Shown here piece by piece: positions 25,346 through 34,900 of a stretch of 64,000 nt of DNA. The notes beneath the pieces are model-generated. The model saw only the letters and a program-made list of their open reading frames with translations. It searched no databases and had not been told where the DNA came from. Made by a program: the position numbers and the translations under genes. The first letter of the stretch is position 1, and each line of letters opens with the position of its first letter. The DNA is taken from contig NZ_JACHYB010000002.1 in assembly GCF_014192515.1 (NCBI RefSeq), positions 1,248,187 through 1,312,186 on the forward strand, read 5' to 3'. The stretch comes from Microbacter margulisiae. GTDB lineage: Bacteria; Bacteroidota; Bacteroidia; Bacteroidales; Paludibacteraceae.

Positions 25346-25378
25346 AAAAGATAAGGGGGGAATTCCCTTTTATCTTTT
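25346..25378 (+). terminator. Hairpin between isomerase and transporter genes
   Basis: AAAAGATAAGGG and CCC(TT)TTATCTTTT arms with a small bulge, followed by CTAATTTTAT. It may act as a partial terminator or as an mRNA-stabilising processing point within the operon. Confidence 0.45.
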
Positions 25379-25433
25379 CTAATTTTATCACACTCATATC
25401 TGCCTTATCCTAACCATTTTAATACAATAGACA

Positions 25434-26438
25434 ATGACGCTAATCCAACATTATATTCCGGCTGTTTTATTTCTCATATTTAGCATGATATGCTGGGGAT
25501 CGTGGGCAAACACACAAAAAATGGCAGCAAAAGCCTGGCGTTTTGAGCTCTTTTATTTTGATTTTGTCTGGGGACTGTTATTAACTGCAATTGTTGCTGC
25601 ATTTACCCTAGGTAGTTTTGGCCCTGATGGCCGCAGCTTTTTGGAGGATATTCATCAGGCAGATACTGCCAGTATTGCGTATGCATTTGCGGGAGGTGTT
25701 GTTTGGAATCTTGGAACGTTTTTGTTGGTTGCAGCTATGGCAATTGCAGGCATGTCTGTCGGGTTTCCTATTGGAGGAGGACTTGCTTGGGTTTTAGGCA
25801 TTATTGTAAACTTTTTTATTGCTGGTTCTCAGGGAAATAATATTGTCCTTTTATTTCTAGGAGTGGCATTTATTGTTGCAGCTATCATCTTTTGTATGTT
25901 TGCTTATAAGAAATTGGCGACAGGGCAGAAGGGAACCACTTCGAAGGGTATTATCGTCTCTCTATTGGCTGGCGTCACCATCGCATTTTTCTATGGATTG
26001 GTTGTCAAATCCCTCGATCCGGCATATGTCAGTGGCGGAAGCGGGAATCTTACTCCATTTACCGGCGTATTTTTCTTTACGATTGGTGCTGTAATCAGTA
26101 CTCCCTTTTTTAATCTTTTTGTAATGAAACACCCGGTTCACGGAGATGTAGTTTCTTATAAAGAATATTTCAAAGGTGATTTGAAGACTCATTTTACTGG
26201 TGTATTGGGTGGCATAATATGGATGTCGGGGATGGTGATCAGTTTCATGTCAGTTCCTAAAGCAGGGCCTACAATTTCATATGCATTGACTAATGGAGCA
26301 CCTGTTGTGGCAATGTTTTGGGGTGTCTTTGTCTGGAAAGAATTCAGGACGGCACCTCGTGGAACTAACAAATTACTAACGGCAATGTTTGCTCTTTTTA
26401 TTTTAGGTTTGGTGTTAATCACCTTCTCAAAAGCATAA
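25434..26438 (+). CDS. GRP-type sugar transporter (glucose/ribose porter family, DMT superfamily)
   Basis: 334 residues with about 10 membrane helices. Motifs: ICWGSWANTQKMAAKAWRFE near the N-terminus, AMAIAGMSVGFPIGGGLAWV, GSGNLTPFTGVFFFTIGAVI, and ISYALTNGAPVVAMFWGVFV WKE. These match the glucose/ribose/rhamnose porter group, which takes up monosaccharides by proton symport. It follows the isomerase by 119 bp and precedes a sugar-binding protein, so it is the probable importer for the sugar handled by this cluster. Confidence 0.85.
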   Translation: MTLIQHYIPAVLFLIFSMICWGSWANTQKMAAKAWRFELFYFDFVWGLLLTAIVAAFTLGSFGPDGRSFLEDIHQADTASIAYAFAGGVVWNLGTFLLVAAMAIAGMSVGFPIGGGLAWVLGIIVNFFIAGSQGNNIVLLFLGVAFIVAAIIFCMFAYKKLATGQKGTTSKGIIVSLLAGVTIAFFYGLVVKSLDPAYVSGGSGNLTPFTGVFFFTIGAVISTPFFNLFVMKHPVHGDVVSYKEYFKGDLKTHFTGVLGGIIWMSGMVISFMSVPKAGPTISYALTNGAPVVAMFWGVFVWKEFRTAPRGTNKLLTAMFALFILGLVLITFSKA

Positions 26439-26488
26439 TCATGCCGCATCTTTGTTGAAAATAAATTGCAAGGGATAATTATTCATCT

Positions 26489-27361
26489 ATGTTTCATATG
26501 AAGAAAAAACCTGTTATTGGATTAGTCATGAAGTCATTGAAAGCAGAGTTCTTTCAAACAATGCGAAAAGGTGCTTTGAAGTTTGCAGCTGAACAAAATA
26601 ATTTTCAATTAATCACCACTGGAACGAATTCTCAAACAGAAATTGAACTTCAAATTGAACTGATTGAGTCACTTATTCAACAGAAAGTAGATGGATTGGT
26701 TGTCATCCCGATTGATTCCAAGGCGTTGGTCCCCGTTGTGGCTAAAGCTGTATTGGCTGGAGTTAAAGTGGTTAATATTGATATTCGTTTGGATGAAGAT
26801 CTTTTGCAACAATATGGGATCGAGCTTACATACGTTGGGCCTGATAATGTGACTGCCGCGAAATTAGTTGGAGATGTCTTAGCTGAAAAAATAGGCGAAG
26901 GAGCAAAGGTAATTCTCATTGAGGGACTTCCAGTTGCCGAAAATGCACAACAGCGCAAGCAGGGTTTTCTGAAATCAGTAACAGAACATCAGCTTGACTT
27001 GATCGCTTCTGAACCTGCCGATTGGGAGACAAAGAAAGCAGAAGAAGTTTTTAGCAATCTAATTTATCAACATCCTGATGTTAAAGGAGTAATGTGCAGT
27101 AATGATGCCATGGCCTTAGGCGTTATCAAGGTGCTTGAGAGAAAAGGTAAAGCAGGGAGTATTCCTGTGGTTGGCTTTGATAATGATGCGTCTATACAAC
27201 CTTATCTGATATCAGGGGTAATGGTTGCTACGATTGATATATTTGGATCACAAATGGCTGTACAAGGCATTGAATATGCGCTCAAAATAATAGGTGGGCT
27301 GGACAATAAAGGTTCTTATGCCACTGATTTCAAATTAATTGAATCTTTGGCTAACCTATAA
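26489..27361 (+). CDS. Ribose-binding-protein-like sensor without a signal peptide
   Basis: 290 residues, type I periplasmic-binding fold: KKPVIGLVMKSLKAEFFQTM, QKVDGLVVIPIDSKALVPVV, GVMCSNDAMALGVIKVLERK, PVVGFDNDASIQPYLISGVM. The N-terminus (MFHMKKKPVIGLV) goes straight into the first beta strand; there is no signal peptide, no lipobox and no helix-turn-helix. No ABC permease or ATPase is nearby. The protein is therefore probably cytosolic and may sense the sugar or its phosphate, perhaps acting on the GRP transporter or a regulator. A second ATG at 26498 is an alternative start and gives the same conclusion. It lies 50 bp after the transporter. Confidence 0.75.
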   Translation: MFHMKKKPVIGLVMKSLKAEFFQTMRKGALKFAAEQNNFQLITTGTNSQTEIELQIELIESLIQQKVDGLVVIPIDSKALVPVVAKAVLAGVKVVNIDIRLDEDLLQQYGIELTYVGPDNVTAAKLVGDVLAEKIGEGAKVILIEGLPVAENAQQRKQGFLKSVTEHQLDLIASEPADWETKKAEEVFSNLIYQHPDVKGVMCSNDAMALGVIKVLERKGKAGSIPVVGFDNDASIQPYLISGVMVATIDIFGSQMAVQGIEYALKIIGGLDNKGSYATDFKLIESLANL

Positions 27362-27379
27362 AGAGACCGCATTTCATCT

Positions 27380-27410
27380 TTAGTAAATTTAAAATAAAGC
27401 CTTATCTTTG
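27380..27410 (+). promoter_or_regulatory. Promoter for the ribB-deoR pair
   Basis: -7 box TATCTTTG (27403-27410) with TTTAG (27380-27384) about 18 bp upstream as a weak -33. It lies 36 bp before the ribB start. No FMN riboswitch-like structure fits in this 84-bp gap. Confidence 0.5.
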
Positions 27411-27445
27411 CACATAGAAAATTTTCGTAGCATTAAAGGAAGAAA

Positions 27446-28069
27446 ATGTCATTACAATTGAATAAAGTAGAAGAGGCAATAGAAGATATTCGAAAAGGCA
27501 AAATTGTATTAGTATTTGATGATATAGCTCGTGAAAATGAAGGAGATTTTATAGCTGCTGCCGATTTGGTTACTCCTTCTGTTATTAATTTCATGGCAAA
27601 ATATGGACGGGGACTTATTTGCGTCGCAATAACGCAGGAACGGAGTGATGAGTTAGCGCTTGAGCGAATGGTTCAAAGTAATACGGCTTTGATGGCAACT
27701 AATTTTACGGTATCCGTCGATTTAAAAGGTCATGGTTGTACAACGGGTATTTCAGCTCATGACAGAGCTAAAACGGTCAGAGCATTGGTAGATAAAGCAA
27801 TAAAGCCGGAAAATCTTGCCCGTCCGGGGCACATCTTTCCTCTTATTGCACACCCTAAAGGAGTTTTGGGAAGGATGGGGCACACCGAGGCTTCAGTAGA
27901 TCTTCCTTTATTGGCTGGATTGAATCCATGTGGTGTTTTGGTAGAAGTGATGAATGACGACGGAACAATGGCCCGTTGGGATGATTTGGTAAAAGTGGCA
28001 CAGCACCATTCCATTAAATTGATTTCTATTACACAGCTCGCAGAATACAGAAAACAATATAATAAGTAA
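27446..28069 (+). CDS. ribB: 3,4-dihydroxy-2-butanone 4-phosphate synthase (RibB, stand-alone)
   Basis: 207 residues, matching stand-alone RibB length. All family motifs are present: [19 protein letters not shown] (acidic loop, metal binding), [34 protein letters not shown] and [18 protein letters not shown]. It converts ribulose 5-phosphate to formate and 3,4-dihydroxy-2-butanone 4-phosphate, the precursor of riboflavin. No GTP cyclohydrolase II domain is fused, although many Bacteroidetes carry a RibBA fusion. It is co-transcribed with a DeoR regulator 5 bp downstream and sits at the end of a sugar cluster, with no other riboflavin gene nearby, so a catabolic use of pentulose phosphate is possible. 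Confidence 0.92.
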   Translation: MSLQLNKVEEAIEDIRKGKIVLVFDDIARENEGDFIAAADLVTPSVINFMAKYGRGLICVAITQERSDELALERMVQSNTALMATNFTVSVDLKGHGCTTGISAHDRAKTVRALVDKAIKPENLARPGHIFPLIAHPKGVLGRMGHTEASVDLPLLAGLNPCGVLVEVMNDDGTMARWDDLVKVAQHHSIKLISITQLAEYRKQYNK

Positions 28070-28074
28070 CGATT

Positions 28075-28848
28075 ATGCTTCCAAACCAACGACGCGAAAA
28101 AATTTTAGAATTAATACGGGAAGATGGACATGCCAAGGTGTTGGATTTAAGTCGCATCTTTAAAGTAACAGAAGTAACTATCCGTCAGGATCTTGAAAGG
28201 ATTGAGAAGGAAGGCTTGATTGTTCGTGAACATGGAGGAGCATATTTAAAAGATATTGATTCGAATGTCCGCAATTTTAGCTTGCAGAATCAGCAAAATC
28301 TTGCCGAAAAAATGGCTATCGCCCAAAAAGCCGTTGAATTTATCCACGATGGCAATACGATTATTCTTGATTCCGGTTCCACTACTACAGAAATAGCTAA
28401 ATTACTGACCGGATATCAGGAATTAACCGTTATAACCAATGCTCTTAATATCGCTTTAATATTAGGCGCTCAAATGGGGATCAATGTTGTAGTTACAGGT
28501 GGTGAGTTCAAAGCACCTACTCTTTCATTGACAGGAGAGAAAGCTGCAGATTTTTTCCAAAGCTTACATGTTGACAAATTATTCCTTGCTACAGCCGGAA
28601 TAGCCCTAAAATCGGGGCTAACTTATCCTGGTATCAGCGATATTTGCGTCAAAAGAGCTATGATTGAGTCAGCGGATGAGATATATCTTGTGGCAGATTC
28701 TACTAAAATTGGGAAGAGTTCATTTGCCAGTCTCGGTGCTTTATCTCTTATTAATTATCTTATCACTGATTCTAAAATTAAGCCTGAAGATATTGAGTGG
28801 TTAAAAAATTATGATGTGCAATTTATTATTGCCGAAGCCACAGAATAA
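28075..28848 (+). CDS. DeoR-family transcriptional repressor
   Basis: 257 residues. N-terminal DeoR helix-turn-helix: LPNQRREKILELIREDGHAK, then VTIRQDLERIEKEGLIVREH and GGA. C-terminal sugar-phosphate sensor domain with DSGSTTTEIAKLL, VVTGGEFKAPTLSLTG and DKLFLATAGI. DeoR proteins bind a phosphorylated sugar intermediate and release the operator. It starts 5 bp after ribB and ends the cluster, so it probably controls the 20.4-28.8 kb genes. A terminator follows at 28891. Confidence 0.9.
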   Translation: MLPNQRREKILELIREDGHAKVLDLSRIFKVTEVTIRQDLERIEKEGLIVREHGGAYLKDIDSNVRNFSLQNQQNLAEKMAIAQKAVEFIHDGNTIILDSGSTTTEIAKLLTGYQELTVITNALNIALILGAQMGINVVVTGGEFKAPTLSLTGEKAADFFQSLHVDKLFLATAGIALKSGLTYPGISDICVKRAMIESADEIYLVADSTKIGKSSFASLGALSLINYLITDSKIKPEDIEWLKNYDVQFIIAEATE

Positions 28849-28890
28849 CCAACCAATCTCAGTCACAATTTCATGTAAATCATTTTGATA

Positions 28891-28930
28891 AAATACTTTT
28901 GCTTCTAATTTTTGCAAAAGTATTTTTTTT
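28891..28930 (+). terminator. Intrinsic terminator ending the sugar cluster
   Basis: AAATACTTTTGC, an 11-base loop, GCAAAAGTATTT (12-bp perfect stem), followed by a run of T. Confidence 0.85.
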
Positions 28931-29246
28931 GTTTGCTCCCTCTTATTAGCTTCTGTTTGATTATCTAAATCTGACGTTGGCTCCGCTGTTTTTCTATAAA
29001 ACATTTGCTCCGCATGTAGGGTGTAATAGACATACCCTTTCCGTGAGATCTATTTCTCGTATAAATTATATTTAAAATGCTCAATATATCATTTTGCATT
29101 TTGCGGTGATTGCTTAATGTCTAAATGGCATAATAATGCCTTGTTTTGTTGGATTATGTATTGAATATTTGGTGTATTAGTATCTAAATGTAACTTATTT
29201 ATCTATTATAATTACCAAAATGTTTTTTGTGTAATCTTTAATGGCT
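28931..29246. other. Gene-free AT-rich spacer
   Basis: Between the terminator of the sugar cluster and the promoters of the second nitrogen operon. No coding frame of convincing composition and no clear structure is seen. Confidence 0.5.
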
Positions 29247-29254
29247 TATTTTTG
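29226..29254 (+). promoter_or_regulatory. Distal promoter of the second PII-Amt operon
   Basis: -33 TTTG (29226-29229), 17 bp, -7 TATTTTTG (29247-29254). The spacing is slightly short. It would give a leader of about 350 nt that runs through the GGGTATT element. Confidence 0.4.
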
Positions 29255-29284
29255 CACAAAAATCACGAAAATGAAAATTACCCC

Positions 29285-29311
29285 CAAAAATAATTGGGTA
29301 TTAGTTCAAAA
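29285..29311 (+). promoter_or_regulatory. Conserved CAAAAATAATTGGGTATT element upstream of the second PII-Amt operon
   Basis: The 18-mer at 29285-29302 differs by one base from 15489-15506. It continues as GGGTATTAGTTCAAAA (29296-29311), which matches GGGTATTGATTCAAAA at 15447-15462. It ends 11 bp before a strong promoter -33 box (29323), the position expected for an activator site. Confidence 0.55.
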
Positions 29312-29322
29312 AACACATTTTA

Positions 29323-29354
29323 TTTGGAAGAATATATACTTATATGTACATTTG
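29323..29354 (+). promoter_or_regulatory. Proximal promoter of the second PII-Amt operon
   Basis: -33 TTTG (29323-29326), 20 bp, -7 TACATTTG (29347-29354): a full match to the Bacteroidetes consensus in sequence and spacing. The leader would be about 245 nt. Confidence 0.65.
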
Positions 29355-29607
29355 CACTGAAAAAAACATGCAGTATATATAATTCGGTATCAAAAATAGA
29401 GATCTTGTTCCCTGATGAACAAATGCATCTAAAATTGAAGTAGAGGGCATTTTTTTAGTTTATATTAAACATAGAAACATTAGTCAGGTAATTCAAGATA
29501 CTATCCCATGATTTGGATATAATCTCAATCAAAAATCCATTGTCGTTTTTATCAATATCAGTTAGGAAGTACAACCATCAGCATATAAACAATAAAACAG
29601 TAAAAAC

Positions 29608-29964
29608 ATGAAAGAGATTAAGGCGATTATTCGCAAATCAAAATTCGAAGATGTCAAAGAGGCTTTGTATGAAGCAGGGATCGAGTGGTTTTCCTACTGG
29701 GATATTACGGGTTTGGGGAAATCGACGGAAGAACAAGTAGTGAGAGGACAGATTTTTCAGTCCAATTACATACAACGGCACATGCTGTCGATTGTTGTAC
29801 GCGACCAGAATTTGGAAAAGACCGTAAATGCTATTATGAATGCGGCTCGTACAGGGGACATGGGGGATGGAAAAATCTTTGTGTCGGATATTGAATCATC
29901 CTACCGTATCCGCACGGGCGAAAGTGGTCCTGAGGCATTATACAATAAAGAAAAGGAAGAATAA
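29608..29964 (+). CDS. PII nitrogen regulatory protein, second copy, without the T-loop tyrosine
   Basis: 118 residues: MKEIKAIIRKSKFEDVKEAL at the N-terminus and ARTGDMGDGKIFVSD near the C-terminus. The T-loop end reads RGQIFQSNYIQ, placing Phe50 where the first copy and enteric PII have the uridylylated tyrosine, so regulation by uridylylation at that site is impossible. The T-loop is also two residues shorter. Nucleotide and 2-oxoglutarate binding regions look intact. The Amt gene starts 112 bp downstream, and the protein should gate that channel through ligand binding alone. Confidence 0.92.
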   Translation: MKEIKAIIRKSKFEDVKEALYEAGIEWFSYWDITGLGKSTEEQVVRGQIFQSNYIQRHMLSIVVRDQNLEKTVNAIMNAARTGDMGDGKIFVSDIESSYRIRTGESGPEALYNKEKEE

Positions 29965-30076
29965 TATCTGTTAACTAACTGATTGTAAAACATAAAAGAC
30001 TTTCCAGGATCATTTAGATTGATTCTTAGGGGGAGTAATAGTCTTGGGATGGATTATAATCGTAAACCGAATTACA

Positions 30077-31468
30077 ATGAAAAAAATAAGTATAGCAATT
30101 ATGGCTCTTTTGACTTTGACGAGTTTGCCTGCAATGGCACAAGGCACTTCCGCGGGTACTGCTGTGGCGCCTACCATTAATACCGGAGATACTGCATGGA
30201 TGATTGTAGCCACTGCTTTGGTGATGTTAATGACCATACCTGGGTTGGCTCTCTTTTACGGGGGGTTGGTTCGTCGTAAAAACGTATTAAATGTACTGAT
30301 GCAATGTTTTGTTATTACTGCTGTTATTAGTATCGAATGGGTAGCCTGTGGTTATAGTCTTGCCTTTGGAAGTTCGAGTGGCGCATTAGCACCTTTTATT
30401 GGTGGATTTCAATGGTCGTTTTTACACGGAATTCATATTGGCGATTTAAGCCCATATTTTATTTCCCATTCGCAACCAAGCGGAGAAGTAGTCAACGGTG
30501 TTCCTGTAATGATAGGAACCATTCCTCACATTGTGTTTATCTTATTCCAGATGATGTTTGCTGTAATTACTCCAGCTTTAATTATTGGAGCCTTTGCTGA
30601 ACGTATCAAATTTAAAGGCTTTGTAGTTTTTTCATTGCTGTGGGCACTATTTATTTACAATCCGATTGCCCACTGGGTATGGTCGTCGAATGGTTGGCTA
30701 GCAAAATTGGGTGCTCTTGATTTTGCAGGAGGAACAGTAGTGCATATTAATGCCGGCATTGCAGCTTTAGTCATGGCCCTGATGTTGGGTAAACGTCGGG
30801 ACTACCAAGGGCATGCTATACCTCCACATAACATCCCTTTTGTAGCCATTGGAGCTGCCCTGCTGTGGTTTGGCTGGTTTGGATTCAATGCCGGTAGCGG
30901 ATTGGCTGCTGATAGCCTGGCTGGAAGTGCATTCCTTGCAACTCATATTGCCACTGCTGCTGCTGCTTTAACATGGATGCTTCTGGATTGGATTATCGGC
31001 AAAAAGCCAACTCTTGTTGGTATTGCAACGGGAGCTGTTGCCGGATTAGTTGCCATTACCCCCGCTTCCGGATTTGTTGATGTCACGGGAGCGCTCATTA
31101 TTGGAGCTGTCGTTTCATTGGTTTGTTTCTTTATGGTGGCCTACGTAAAACCAAAATTGGGGTACGACGATACTCTGGATGCCTTTGGCGTACATGGTAT
31201 AGGTGGTATTGTAGGGGCAATATTTACAGGTTTATTAGCAACTCCTGCTATTCAGGCAGCTTATAGTGGTGCGTTTTACGGTAATCCTCACCAACTTATT
31301 GTCCAATTGATTGCGGTTCTATCGACGATAGTTTATACGTCAATAGGGACATTTATCCTCTTTAAAATTGTTGACAAAATTTTCGGATTACGTGCCAACG
31401 ACAAAGAAGAAGCACTCGGCATGGACGAATCTATGCACGGAGAAACAGCTTATACAACATTTGATTGA
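30077..31468 (+). CDS. amt: Ammonium transporter, Amt family, second copy
   Basis: 463 residues from ATG 30077 (MKKISIAIMALLTLTSLPAMAQG, a cleavable-type signal); an upstream ATG at 30044 would spoil the signal. About 11 membrane helices. Pore histidines lie in DFAGGTVVHINAGIAALV and FGVHGIGGIVGAIFTG. It resembles the bacterial AmtB type (GLALFYGGLVRRKNVLNVLM signature) more than the first copy does, so the two transporters are distinct subfamilies and not a recent duplication. Confidence 0.95.
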   Translation: MKKISIAIMALLTLTSLPAMAQGTSAGTAVAPTINTGDTAWMIVATALVMLMTIPGLALFYGGLVRRKNVLNVLMQCFVITAVISIEWVACGYSLAFGSSSGALAPFIGGFQWSFLHGIHIGDLSPYFISHSQPSGEVVNGVPVMIGTIPHIVFILFQMMFAVITPALIIGAFAERIKFKGFVVFSLLWALFIYNPIAHWVWSSNGWLAKLGALDFAGGTVVHINAGIAALVMALMLGKRRDYQGHAIPPHNIPFVAIGAALLWFGWFGFNAGSGLAADSLAGSAFLATHIATAAAALTWMLLDWIIGKKPTLVGIATGAVAGLVAITPASGFVDVTGALIIGAVVSLVCFFMVAYVKPKLGYDDTLDAFGVHGIGGIVGAIFTGLLATPAIQAAYSGAFYGNPHQLIVQLIAVLSTIVYTSIGTFILFKIVDKIFGLRANDKEEALGMDESMHGETAYTTFD

Positions 31469-31527
31469 TGAAGGAGTCTTATAGATATCCAGCGGTTGGC
31501 AGAGCGTCAATTGCTGGATTTTGAGTG

Positions 31528-31577
31528 AAGAAGGGGTTTAGTCGCGGATAGTGAACTAAACCCCTTCTTGTTTTGTC
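31528..31577 (+). terminator. Intrinsic terminator after the second Amt gene
   Basis: AAGAAGGGGTTTAGT and ACTAAACCCCTTCTT: a 15-bp perfect stem with a 12-base loop, followed by GTTTTGTCTT. It lies about 60 bp after the stop. Confidence 0.85.
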
Positions 31578-31741
31578 TTCTGTTGAACCCACAGATCTAC
31601 ACAATATCTTTTTTCAAACGTATTATACTACAAGGATTCTTGTGTTGCAATAAAACTTTGATTGTTCTCCTTCATTTTCATTCTTTCTTGCGTCTAAATA
31701 TAAGGTGATCTTGATGAAATTGATTTAATCTCTTCTTTTCC

Positions 31742-31772
31742 TTGTTTCTACCTGTTTTTGTGCTTATTTTTG
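31742..31772 (+). promoter_or_regulatory. Possible promoter of the giant secreted-protein gene
   Basis: TTG (31742-31744), 20 bp, -7 TATTTTTG (31765-31772), giving a leader of about 140 nt before ATG 31917. The remaining gap 31578-31916 holds nothing else recognisable. Confidence 0.4.
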
Positions 31773-31916
31773 TTCTCAACTTCGGTTGGATATATAGAAG
31801 ATAATGATGCTTGTTAATGGTATGATTAGTAGCGAGGTACCATTTTGATGATAATCTTACCGATAATGTGCGAAGATGCGTTTAATGTACTTATTTACCT
31901 TCTAAACAGACTATTT

Positions 31917-34900
31917 ATGCAAATATTGCCTTTTTTTTATACGTCATGCCGCCGAATTGCGTGGGTAATTCTTTTATTCTTTGTTATTGGGGGTAATAGT
32001 ATGTTAGCTGATACGTGGGATGGAACAAGAAATACCTCATGGTCTTATTCAGGCTCTACGCTATATATTAATTCTTCCCAGGACCTAGCTCAGATGGCAT
32101 ATCTGGTGAATCATGGCACAACAACATTTGCAGGCCAAACTATTATTTTGAATGTAGATATAGACTTAAACGGAAGTAATTACGTATGGACTCCTATAGG
32201 AACTTCGAGTAATCATTCATTCTATGGAGTATTTAACGGTCAAAATCATATTATTTCAAATGTGACAGTGAATTCTTCATCTAATGATATTGGTTTTTTT
32301 GGGTATGTCACGTTTACGTATTGGCCAACTCCAACAGCGGCCATACAAAATCTTATCATTACTAATGCAACTATTACAGGAAATGCTTATGTTGGGGGAT
32401 TGGTTGGTTATATTTCTGGGCAAGTACCTATAACTAATTGTTCAGTTTCTGGTAACGTGACAGCTTCAACAGAAAGTAATAACGCTTATGTTGGGGGATT
32501 GGTTGGCTATTATAGCCTGAATAACAGCGTGACTATGAGTGGTTGTTCTTCTTCAGCCAGTGTAACTAGTACTAATAATAATGATTATACAGGAGGCTTA
32601 ATAGGGTATGTTACTTCGGGAAGTTTTACCATGACAAACTGTAGTGCTACAGGTGCCATTTCAGGAGGAGACTATACAGGAGGGTTAATCGGGCGATTGT
32701 CAGGACAAGCAACTATCAGTAATTGTTATGCTACTGGAAATATTGGGACTTCAGCTAATAACTACATAGGAGGATTCTTGGGTTATTGGGATGGAGGAGG
32801 CAGTATTTCTAGCTCATATGCTGCGGGAAATATTTCTGGATCCAATAACTATATAGGTGGTTTTATTGGCTATGAACCAACTAATAATGGGTCTAATATT
32901 TCAAATTGTTATGCAATGGGAAGTGTTTCTGGTAATCAATATGCGGGGGGATTTTGTGGATATGCCAATGGTCTTACAAATACCTTTTGTTATGCTACAG
33001 GTAGTGTTATTGGTAGCTCTAATGTAGGTGGATTTGTTGGTAAAACCCAAAATTGGGTTACAAATACTTCTTGTTATGCTACAGGTAGTGTTATTGGGAG
33101 TTCTAATGCAAATGGTTATGTTGGGAGCTGTGCGGGTGGTACTTTTTCTAATTGTTATTTTGACACTCAAGGTACCGGACAAACATCTGGTGGATATGGT
33201 AGTATCACAGGAGAGACAACTTCACAAATAAGTTCTTTATCTATATCCGGCTATACCAATGTAAGCGGCTATTACCCTCAGCTAACGGTGTTTTACAACA
33301 ACGCAAATGCAGTTATTAATGGGTGGTCATCTCTTTCAGCAGTTCCTCTTAATCTAAACAGTACCGATAACAGTAATAGTGTGAATTATAACTTCACGGC
33401 ACCGTTAACATCATCCGGCACTGCCAGTAGTACATTGACATGGGGAAACCAGTCTCCTTCGGGCATGCTCTCTTTTTCCAATGGAAGCACAGCAGAAAAT
33501 GTAAAGTTACTCAATACGGGGACTGTTACTTTTACTGCCACTGATGCCAATGGCTATGTAAAAACGTTTTATGTCAATATCAATAGTATTCCCACACCAT
33601 CTTTCTGGTATAAGGCTGATTTCGGAACCAGTACGACGACGAATGGTACAGGAATCACCCAATGGAACGACCAGTCAGGAGCAAACAATAATGCCACTGT
33701 TTTGACAACAGGAACAGGAACAATTACCTATGCCGACAATACCATCAACTTTAACCCTTCACTTGCTTTTACAAATGTAAGTCGGCAAATGTTGACCAAC
33801 TCCAGTGCCAGTGTAAAATCATTTGTTGTTGTTACCCTTCCCAATATCTCATCATCTACCACACAACATCTTGGTGGTCTTATTGGAGCTACCACTGATA
33901 ATGGAATACGGGTAGGGGCCACAACTTCCCCTTACAACTGGAACGGAGATGTTAATGGGAATGATTGGGTATACGGAAGCAATGGAACAAGCTGGATCAA
34001 TGGAACAAGCGGAACTTCTTCATTTACAGGATGGCACATCGTCACCCAAACCAGTAGTTCGTCCTTGAATTTGCAATATTATTTGGGAGGTTATTATTTT
34101 TCACCACGTCCTTACTGGGGAAATATTGCCGAGGTTATGGCCTTTGCAGGCTCTGTAACACATCAAAACAGCGTGGAAACCTATTTGGCAATTAAATATG
34201 GCATTACGCTTGGTCATGATTACATCGCCGGGGATGGATCAACAAACGTCTATGCTATTTCGGGGTATGCCAATAATATTGCCGGCTTAGGGGATGACAA
34301 TACCTATGGACTGAACCAGAAAGTATCTGCAAGTAACAATCTCCCATCCAGCACATCATCGCGTATTGTGATGGCAACCACCAATGATTTTACTTCCAGC
34401 AACCTTTCCGGCAGCAGAACCTCCCTGACTAACGGACAATACCTGATTTGGGGAGATAACGGCAACGCCATCAGTAGTAGTACTTGGACAACTTCAGGTC
34501 CTTACCAGATTGTCAACCGGACATGGAAAGTACAAAATACCGGAAACGTAGGAGCCGTTTATTTTCAGATCGATCTCAGCGGTTATCCTTCATCCGGTGC
34601 TTATGCCATTTTAGTAGACAACAATACTAATTTTAGCAGTGGAGGAACAGAATATCCTTTGACTCATATTTCAGGAACACTATATAGCACCACGATTCCT
34701 TTCCCGTCAGGCACCTCCTATTTCACCATAACCGGTACTGTTTTTCATGGAGCCATTTATGTACGAAAAGGAGGTTATGGCAGACAAGATGGATCTTCCT
34801 GGTCAAATGCAATGGCTACAGTTCAGAAAGCGGTTGAAACATCGAACTCGATGGTTACAAAGTTGCCTGTCTATGTTGCAGCAGGAGACTATTATCAGGA

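Noticed and set aside
32901-33231. Frames antisense or out of frame within the giant gene
   Set aside because: Thr/Ile- or Val/Leu-rich shadows created by the GLUG repeats.
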